A stretch of DNA of 11,345 bases, from positions 1 through 11,345 of the forward strand of contig JAASTB010000042.1 of assembly GCA_021767625.1 (NCBI GenBank). Reading direction: 5' to 3'. Position 1 is the stretch's first letter. Each line of letters opens with the position of its first letter. Source of the stretch: Wenzhouxiangella sp. GTDB taxonomy: Bacteria > Pseudomonadota > Gammaproteobacteria > Xanthomonadales > Wenzhouxiangellaceae. Below, in pieces: positions 6,502 through 11,345 of this stretch. Below the pieces are notes generated by a model. That model made no database searches and was not told where the DNA came from. It saw only the letters and a program-made list of their open reading frames with translations. A program made the position numbers and the translations under genes.

Positions 6502-7302
6502 TCAGCGCTTGCGTTGCATGGCCTTGCGCACGCCGCGAACCAGCATGCGGTAGTAAAGATCGGGGAAGAATCGCTTGAGTCGCCACAACCAGCGCGTGTT
6601 GCCGTGTGTGAGCAGCAAGAAACGCGGCTTCTCCACCGCCCTGAAGACGATTTCCGATACGTCTTCGGCGCTCACCCCCGAATTGTCCATCCAGCGCTCG
6701 ACTCGCTTGTGGTAGCTGGCGTCGGGCGCTCGCATGGTCTCGGTCAGGCGCGTCCGCACGAACGCGGGGCAAAGCGCGGAAACGTGCACGCCGGCATCGG
6801 CCAGTTCGATCCTGAGCATTTCCGACATGGCGATTACACCCGCCTTGGCCGTGCCGTAGGCGTTGATCTGCGGCGCGCCGGCCAGGCCGGCGAAGGAGGC
6901 GACATTGATGATGTGCCCGCTGCCGCGCTCGCGCATGAGCGGCGCAAAGGCCTTGCAGCCGGCCACCACGCCCATCAGGTCGATATCCATTACCCAGCGC
7001 CAGTCTTCCAGCGAGGTCTCTTCGAGCGAACCGCCGACGGCAACGCCGGCGTTGTTGACCAGCACGTCCGGGACGTCGTGCTCTTCCCGGACCCGCTCCC
7101 AGTCCGCCCAGCGGGTGACATCCATTTCGACTGCAGAGGCCCGGTCCCCCAACTCCCCTGCCAGTGATTGCGCCCCCTTCTCATCGCGGTCAGCGATCAA
7201 CACCCGCCAGCCCGAGCGGTAAAAGCGTCGGGCCATCGCGGCACCCAGTCCGGACGCCGCGCCTGTGATCAACGCGGTTCGGTGTTCGTTCGAGTCGGTC
7301 AT
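6502..7302 (-). CDS. Short-chain dehydrogenase/reductase (SDR)
   Basis: A 266-residue cytoplasmic oxidoreductase of the classical SDR family. It shows the cofactor motif TGAASGLG (13-20), the acidic DRD after the second strand (38-40), NNAG (83-86), catalytic S136, and Y149-x3-K153 in AYGTAK. The C-terminal part, about 230-266, is strongly basic and aromatic and could bind a membrane surface. The substrate cannot be predicted. The ATG at 7302 is chosen because GGAGGG lies about 11 bases upstream and the motif spacing then fits the family; an upstream in-frame start at 7338 adds 12 residues lacking SDR features. It lies 48 bases after the DksA-like gene on the same strand, so the two are probably co-transcribed. 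Confidence 0.88.
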   Translation of the reverse strand: MTDSNEHRTALITGAASGLGAAMARRFYRSGWRVLIADRDEKGAQSLAGELGDRASAVEMDVTRWADWERVREEHDVPDVLVNNAGVAVGGSLEETSLEDWRWVMDIDLMGVVAGCKAFAPLMRERGSGHIINVASFAGLAGAPQINAYGTAKAGVIAMSEMLRIELADAGVHVSALCPAFVRTRLTETMRAPDASYHKRVERWMDNSGVSAEDVSEIVFRAVEKPRFLLLTHGNTRWLWRLKRFFPDLYYRMLVRGVRKAMQRKR

Positions 7303-7325
7303 TGCAGCTCTAACCCTCCAATCAG

Positions 7326-7343
7326 GCGACGCTCGCACGTCGC
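7326..7343 (-). terminator. Small hairpin between the DksA-like gene and the SDR gene
   Basis: GCGACG (7326-7331) and CGTCGC (7338-7343) are perfect reverse complements with a 6-base loop, placed just after the DksA-like stop and before the SDR ribosome site. With no T-tract it may only attenuate, or may guide mRNA processing between the two genes. It is short and could be chance in GC-rich DNA. Confidence 0.3.
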
Positions 7344-7350
7344 GCCCGTT

Positions 7351-7686
7351 TCATCTTTTCTCGGCCTCGCTGGCGCAGGTCACGCAGAGCGTGGTGCCCG
7401 GATCGGCGCGCAAGCGCGCCTCGGCAATCATCTCGCCACACTCCAGGCACTCGCCAAACTCACCGCGCTCGAGCCTGGCGAGCGCCGCCCTGAGGCGTCC
7501 GAGCTGCTCCCCGCGCCGGCGCTCGGCATCCTTGGCCATGGCCTGCCCCTGCAACGCGTCCATGCGGCTGAGTCGCCCCTGACGCGTCTGGTCGAGCTCG
7601 ACCGTCGCGGTCGCCGCCCGACTGGCCTCTGCCAGGTCCTCGAGCTGGTCGATGCGATCGCGAATCAATCCCTTGAAGTCGCTCAT
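7351..7686 (-). CDS. DksA/TraR-type C4 zinc-finger regulator
   Basis: A 111-residue protein with a helical N-terminal half (coiled-coil-like, about 1-75) and a C-terminal C4 zinc finger, C80-x2-C83 and C101-x2-C104, in ECLECGEMI and CVTCAS. Proteins of this family bind in the secondary channel of RNA polymerase and alter initiation, often with ppGpp. This one belongs to the shorter group rather than to full-length DksA (about 150 residues). The motif RLSRMDALQ (38-46) lies in the expected hairpin region, where DksA has acidic tip residues. The start has no Shine-Dalgarno sequence but carries TACAAT six bases upstream. The SDR gene follows. Target promoters cannot be predicted. Confidence 0.88.
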   Translation of the reverse strand: MSDFKGLIRDRIDQLEDLAEASRAATATVELDQTRQGRLSRMDALQGQAMAKDAERRRGEQLGRLRAALARLERGEFGECLECGEMIAEARLRADPGTTLCVTCASEAEKR

Positions 7687-7692
7687 GACCCG

Positions 7693-7698
7693 ATTGTA
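7693..7698 (-). promoter_or_regulatory. Candidate -10 element for the DksA-like gene, leaderless geometry
   Basis: On the minus strand TACAAT is followed by exactly 6 bases and then the ATG at 7686, the same spacing as at radA. The predicted transcription start falls on the start codon, and no Shine-Dalgarno sequence is present. No good -35 hexamer is visible. The 78-base gap must also hold the promoter of the divergent MFS gene. Confidence 0.42.
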
Positions 7699-7764
7699 AG
7701 CGTTGTGACTCTTCGGGGACTCGTTCGGTTACCCTCACACCAACCCAGCAGGAGCCCGACACCC

Positions 7765-9108
7765 GTGGTCACTCGAAAGCGCGCACCGGCGAAGGAAATC
7801 TTCGGCTGGGCCATGTTCGATTTCGCCAACCAGGCTTACACGCTGTTGATCATAACCGTGGTCTTCGGCGACCTGTTCACCCGCGTCATCGTCGGCGATG
7901 GACCGGATTACCGCCTCGGCAACCTGCTCTGGAGCATTGCTCTGGCCGTCTCCTACGCTCTGGTCGTGGTGGTCAACCCCGTCTGCGGCGCGATCATGGA
8001 TCATGGTCGCCGCCGAAAGGCTTTTCTGTTCGCCAGCTATCTCCTGACCGTCGTCGCCACCGCGCTGCTCTGGCTCGTCGAACCGGGCTGGATCGTCACC
8101 GCGATGATTCTGATCATCGTCTCCAACTTCGCCTACGCCATCGGAGAAGGCTTTATCGCCAGCTTCCTTCCGGGACTGGGCCCCCGAAAGGACCTGGGCT
8201 GGATCTCGGGCCTCGGCTGGTCGCTGGGATATGTCGGCGGACTGGTCTCGACGGCATTCGCGCTGCTGTTCCTGGGCGAAGTGAGCCTGGCCAATTACGA
8301 CAGCGTACGCTGGGTCGGCCCCTTCGCCGCGGGATTCTTCCTGGTCACGGCGCTGCCGACGTTCCTCTGGGTCAAGGAGCGGGGAGCGAGAAGAAAGCTC
8401 GCGCCGGGAGACAACGCCTTCAAGGCCGGTTTCCGACGCCTGCTGAGCACTTTCGAGCATGTCCGGCATTTCCACGACATGCGCTGGCTGCTCGCCTCCA
8501 TCTTCTTCAAGATGGCCGGCATCTACATCGTGATCAGTTTCGCCTTCATCTACGGCGCGCAGGTCATCGGCTGGGACGAGTCGATCCGCGTGGCCATGTT
8601 CGTGACCGTCCAGGTCACGGCGGCACTCGGCGCCGTCATCTTCGGCCTGGCCCAGGAACGGATCGGCGCCCGGCGCACCTACCTGGCCACACTGGCGCTC
8701 TGGCTAGCGGCGATCGCGGCCATCTGGCAGACCCCGGCCGTCGCTGACCTGGCCAGGGCATGGCTGGGCGTGAATTGGGAGGCCCAGCATGTCTTCCTCG
8801 GCGCGGGCCTGCTCTCCGGCCTGAGCCTGGGCTCCTCCCAGTCGGCCGGTCGCGCCCTGGTCGGTGCGCTCACGCCGCGCGGCAAGGCCGCCGAGTTCTT
8901 CGGCTTCTGGGGCACCGCCGGCAAGCTCGCCGCCATATTCGGTATCCTCGGCCTGGGCCTGCTGCAGGCCTGGCTGGGCCTGGCCACGGCCATCGTCTTC
9001 TGCCTGATCCTGTTCGCCGCCGCCATCGCCTGCGCCTGGCCCATCGACGAGGCCCGAGGCCACCGCGCAGCAGACACCTGGCGGGAGCGGGCACCAAGAG
9101 GCGCGTAA
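7765..9108 (+). CDS. MFS transporter of the UMF1/Atg22-like family
   Basis: A 447-residue inner-membrane protein with about 12 hydrophobic segments. It opens with the family signature FGWAMFDFANQAY (13-25) and has the MFS loop motif GAIMDHGRRRK (75-85) between helices 2 and 3. The central loop around residues 200-220 is basic and joins the two six-helix halves. FFGFWGTAGKLA in the second half is also typical of Atg22-like (vacuole effluxer family) bacterial members, which are thought to export small molecules such as amino acids. The substrate here is unknown. The start is GTG at 7765, with GGAG 10 bases before it. The open frame extends almost 600 bases further upstream, but that part lies opposite the DksA-like gene. 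The neighbours do not indicate a role. Confidence 0.87.
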   Translation: MVTRKRAPAKEIFGWAMFDFANQAYTLLIITVVFGDLFTRVIVGDGPDYRLGNLLWSIALAVSYALVVVVNPVCGAIMDHGRRRKAFLFASYLLTVVATALLWLVEPGWIVTAMILIIVSNFAYAIGEGFIASFLPGLGPRKDLGWISGLGWSLGYVGGLVSTAFALLFLGEVSLANYDSVRWVGPFAAGFFLVTALPTFLWVKERGARRKLAPGDNAFKAGFRRLLSTFEHVRHFHDMRWLLASIFFKMAGIYIVISFAFIYGAQVIGWDESIRVAMFVTVQVTAALGAVIFGLAQERIGARRTYLATLALWLAAIAAIWQTPAVADLARAWLGVNWEAQHVFLGAGLLSGLSLGSSQSAGRALVGALTPRGKAAEFFGFWGTAGKLAAIFGILGLGLLQAWLGLATAIVFCLILFAAAIACAWPIDEARGHRAADTWRERAPRGA

Positions 9109-9119
9109 AGACAAACCAT

Positions 9120-9195
9120 GGAACCACGGAGTGCACGGAAAACACGGAATGTGCGTATTCTGAATTTCCGTGATTTCAGTGAGTTCCGTGGTTCC
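9120..9195. repeat. Inverted element with arms of 9-bp-spaced CACGGA / TCCGTG units
   Basis: The left arm has CACGGA at 9125, 9134 and 9143, exactly 9 bases apart. The right arm has TCCGTG at 9167 and 9185 and a degenerate TCAGTG at 9176, again 9 apart. The outer 11 bases, GGAACCACGGA (9120-9130) and TCCGTGGTTCC (9185-9195), are perfect reverse complements, and the inner part pairs imperfectly. This resembles the ACCACGGAG-type intergenic repeats seen in many bacterial genomes, whose role is unclear. It lies 11 bases after the MFS stop and may act as a weak terminator. It also opens a false upstream extension of the next gene. Confidence 0.85.
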
Positions 9196-9226
9196 TGATT
9201 TTCCTGAATTGAACAAGCGTGCGAAG

Positions 9227-10006
9227 ATGCGAATCGTCAGCCACACCTGCTCGAACACCGAGATCGTCTGCGCCCTGGGACGGGCGGACTTCCTGGTGGG
9301 GGTGGACGACCACTCTGATTATCCCGCCGATGTGGTACAGCGGTTGCCGCGCATCGGGCCCGACCTGGACGTGGACGTCGACCGGATCCTGGCCCTCGAG
9401 CCCGACCTCGTGATCACATCCCTGACGGTTCCCGGCCACGAGCGTTGCCTCGAGAGGCTCGAGGCGGCCGGCCTGCCGCTGCTGGTGACCCGGCCTCACA
9501 CGATGGCCGACGTCGCGGCGGACATTCGCCGCATCGGCCGGGCAATCGATGCCCGCCAAGCGGCCGAGCAGTTGGGCGCTCGCTTCGAGGCAGCGTTGGC
9601 AACCGAGCCACCCGACCACGATCCCGTGCCGATCCTGGTCGAATGGTGGCCCAAACCGGTCATCGTCCCGGGCCGGCATTCCTGGGTCAACGAGATGTTG
9701 CGGCTGGCCGGCGGTCTCAATCCGTGGCGTGATCACGATGCCGAGAGCCTCGAAGTTGGTGCGGAGATGGCGCGTTCGGCAGCACCCGAGGCCATCGTCA
9801 TGAGCTGGTGCGGCGTGGACGAGGCGAAGTACCGCCCGCATGTCGTTCGGCGCCGGGAAGGCTGGAACAGCATCCCGGCCGTCGCTAACAATCGAATCTT
9901 CGCCGTCAGCGAAGCCTGGCTGGGTCGGCCCGGCCCGCGGCTTCTCGACGGCATCGTGAAACTGCGTGCGATCGTGGACAAGGTGCACGAGCACCGTAAA
10001 CGGTAG
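9227..10006 (+). CDS. Cobalamin-binding, BtuF-like substrate-binding-fold protein without signal peptide
   Basis: A 259-residue protein with the fold of vitamin B12 / ferric-siderophore periplasmic binding proteins. It has VGVDDHSDYP (24-33), GPDLDVDVDRILALEPDLVI (44-63), where the lobe-one helix and strand end, a long central helix (about 95-125), and VEWWPKPVIVPG (138-149) opening the second lobe. This matches the group often annotated as cobalamin-binding protein. No signal peptide or lipobox is visible: it begins MRIVSHTCSNTEIVCALG. So it is either cytoplasmic or exported by an unseen route, and no BtuC/BtuD genes are adjacent. The ATG at 9227 is preferred. The GTG at 9170 would translate the repeat element and adds no signal peptide. 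The ribosome site is weak. rimO starts 11 bases after the stop. Confidence 0.78.
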   Translation: MRIVSHTCSNTEIVCALGRADFLVGVDDHSDYPADVVQRLPRIGPDLDVDVDRILALEPDLVITSLTVPGHERCLERLEAAGLPLLVTRPHTMADVAADIRRIGRAIDARQAAEQLGARFEAALATEPPDHDPVPILVEWWPKPVIVPGRHSWVNEMLRLAGGLNPWRDHDAESLEVGAEMARSAAPEAIVMSWCGVDEAKYRPHVVRRREGWNSIPAVANNRIFAVSEAWLGRPGPRLLDGIVKLRAIVDKVHEHRKR

Positions 10007-10009
10007 AAT
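10004..10009 (+). promoter_or_regulatory. Candidate -10 element for rimO overlapping the upstream stop codon
   Basis: TAGAAT includes the TAG stop of the BtuF-like gene and lies 8 bases before the rimO ATG. This would give a leader of only about two bases. No Shine-Dalgarno sequence is seen in front of rimO. Read-through from the upstream gene is an equal alternative, since the gap is only 11 bases. Confidence 0.35.
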
Positions 10010-10017
10010 ACGCGCCC

Positions 10018-11345
10018 ATGACCCACCCTGACTCCGAAAAGCGGCCCTCCGTGGGCCTGGTTTCCCTGGGCTGCCCCAAGGCCCTGGTGGATTCCGAGGA
10101 CATCGTCTCGCGCCTTCGTTCGGAAGGCTACGACATCGTTCCCAGCTACGAGGACGCCGACCTGGTCGTGGTCAACACCTGTGGCTTCATCGACTCGGCA
10201 AAGGCCGAATCGCTGGAGAGCATCGGCGAGGCCCTGTCGACCAACGGCAAAGTCCTGGTGACCGGCTGCATGGGCGCCAAGCCCGAGGACATCACGCGCA
10301 TCCATCCGAAGGTGCTGGACGTGACCGGCCCCCACCAGGGAGAGGCCGTCGTGCGCTCGGTCAATCGCCACCTGCCCCGGCCCCACGACCCGCGCTTCGA
10401 CCTGGTTCCGCCCGGCGGGCTCAAGCTCACGCCCCAGCATTACGCTTATCTAAAAATTTCAGAGGGTTGCAACCACAAGTGCAGCTTCTGCATCATTCCG
10501 TCGATGCGCGGGCGCCTGGCCAGCCGGCCGCTCGGAATGGTGATGCGCGAGGCCGAGCAACTGGCCGAGCGCGGCGTGCAGGAGCTGCTGGTGATCAGCC
10601 AGGACACCAGTGCCTACGGCGTCGACCTGAAGTACCAGACCGACTACTGGCGAGACCGCGAGCGGCAGACCCGCCTCTACGACCTTTGCGACGCGCTCGG
10701 CGAGCTGGGCATCTGGGTGAGACTCCACTACGTCTACCCCTATCCCCATGTCGACAACATCATCGGCTTGATGAACGCCGGACGAATCCTCCCGTACCTG
10801 GATATCCCCTTCCAGCACGCCAGCCGGTCGGTCCTGAAGGCCATGCGCCGCCCGGCCGCAGCCGAAAACACGCTGGAGCGAATCCGGACCTGGCGAGCGG
10901 AATGCCCCGACCTGGTTATCCGCTCGACCTTCATCGTGGGGTTTCCGGGCGAGACCGAGGAGGATTTTCGGCAATTGCTCGACTGGCTGGACGAGGCACA
11001 GCTCGACCGCGTGGGCTGCTTCAAGTACTCCCCGGTCGAAGGTGCAGCCGCCAACGACCTGCCCGGGGCCGTGCCCGAGGAGGTTGCCGAGGAGCGTTGG
11101 CACCGGTTCATGCAGCACCAGGCCGGCATCAGCGCTCGTCGTCTGGAGCGCCGTGTAGGAGGCATCGAACCGGTGCTCGTGGACTCCGTCGAGGGCAGCA
11201 CCGCCATCGCCCGCAGCTACGGCGACGCCCCTGAAATCGACGGCCAGGTCATCGTCTCCGGCGCCGACTCCCCGCGAGCGGGAGACGCTTTGATGGTACG
11301 CATCAACCGCGCCGACCAGTACGACCTGCACGCCGAGGTGGTCGA
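10018..11345 (+). CDS. rimO: Ribosomal protein S12 methylthiotransferase RimO (3' end cut by window edge)
   Basis: The frame stays open from the ATG at 10018 to the window edge, 442 codons plus two bases. RimO is a cytoplasmic radical-SAM enzyme with two 4Fe-4S clusters that adds a methylthio group to the conserved aspartate of ribosomal protein S12. The first cluster ligands are C19, C55 and C84 in the N-terminal domain; the radical-SAM ligands are C151-x3-C155-x2-C158. IIPSMRG, VISQDTSAYGVD, RLHYVYPYPH and STFIVGFPGETEEDF mark RimO rather than MiaB. The TRAM domain is almost complete, ending in NRADQYDLHAEVV, so at most a few residues should be missing. A cluster of AT-ending, locally rare codons (about 10444-10467) precedes the radical-SAM cysteines. 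It may be co-transcribed with the BtuF-like gene. Confidence 0.95.
   Translation, partial: MTHPDSEKRPSVGLVSLGCPKALVDSEDIVSRLRSEGYDIVPSYEDADLVVVNTCGFIDSAKAESLESIGEALSTNGKVLVTGCMGAKPEDITRIHPKVLDVTGPHQGEAVVRSVNRHLPRPHDPRFDLVPPGGLKLTPQHYAYLKISEGCNHKCSFCIIPSMRGRLASRPLGMVMREAEQLAERGVQELLVISQDTSAYGVDLKYQTDYWRDRERQTRLYDLCDALGELGIWVRLHYVYPYPHVDNIIGLMNAGRILPYLDIPFQHASRSVLKAMRRPAAAENTLERIRTWRAECPDLVIRSTFIVGFPGETEEDFRQLLDWLDEAQLDRVGCFKYSPVEGAAANDLPGAVPEEVAEERWHRFMQHQAGISARRLERRVGGIEPVLVDSVEGSTAIARSYGDAPEIDGQVIVSGADSPRAGDALMVRINRADQYDLHAEVV

Noticed and set aside
7168..7764. In-frame 199-residue N-terminal extension of the MFS transporter
   Set aside because: It overlaps the DksA-like gene and part of the SDR gene on the other strand. 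The GTG at 7765 has a good ribosome site, and the family signature begins 13 residues later.
9170..9226. GTG start giving a 19-residue extension of the BtuF-like protein
   Set aside because: The extension is translated repeat-element sequence, has no signal-peptide character and no ribosome site.
10459..11331. 290-residue minus-strand open frame at the right end
   Set aside because: It lies opposite rimO, whose plus-strand frame is open to the window edge and carries all six Fe-S cysteines.

Overview
This is an ordinary-looking stretch of chromosome from a GC-rich bacterium, most likely a gammaproteobacterium. Coding third positions are mostly G or C. PspF aligns residue for residue with the E. 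coli numbering at its key sites, and Tdh, Kbl and RimO are also close to the enterobacterial forms. The short repeats and overall style suggest something near Xanthomonadales or Chromatiales, but this is inference and no species can be named. There is no tRNA, rRNA, CRISPR array, transposase, integrase or phage gene.

Layout, left to right. The 5' end of radA (DNA repair, minus strand) is cut by the window edge. A gene-free stretch of about 360 bases follows, filled by a composite repeat whose short-repeat arms lie in opposite orientation. Then comes pspF (sigma-54 activator, plus), converging with and overlapping by 13 bases a membrane-anchored GAF-GGDEF diguanylate cyclase (minus). Divergent from the cyclase is a sirtuin with a YxxR deacylase motif but only one of the four usual zinc cysteines. 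A probable operon tdh-kbl-ion channel follows. It carries both enzymes of threonine catabolism to glycine and acetyl-CoA, then, 4 bases later, a small pore-loop cation channel. A strong inverted repeat lies between tdh and kbl. On the minus strand come a DksA/TraR-type zinc-finger protein and a short-chain dehydrogenase, probably co-transcribed. Divergent from these is an Atg22/UMF1-type MFS transporter. After a second kind of inverted repeat come a cobalamin-binding (BtuF-like) protein without a signal peptide and rimO (ribosomal protein S12 methylthiotransferase), which runs off the right edge just short of its expected end.

The genes do not form one obvious multi-gene system. The most coherent unit is tdh-kbl-channel. 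The most unusual signals are: (1) three intergenic elements with the same design, arms of short tandem repeats in inverted orientation, with 7-8 bp units at two loci and 9 bp units at the third; (2) the sirtuin with a largely missing zinc site; (3) a GAFTDA in place of GAFTGA in PspF; (4) -10-like hexamers placed 6-8 bases before start codons that lack a Shine-Dalgarno sequence (radA, the DksA-like gene, rimO), suggesting leaderless transcripts; (5) a TVGWGD selectivity filter in the channel. I see no convincing previously undescribed defence or mobile system here.
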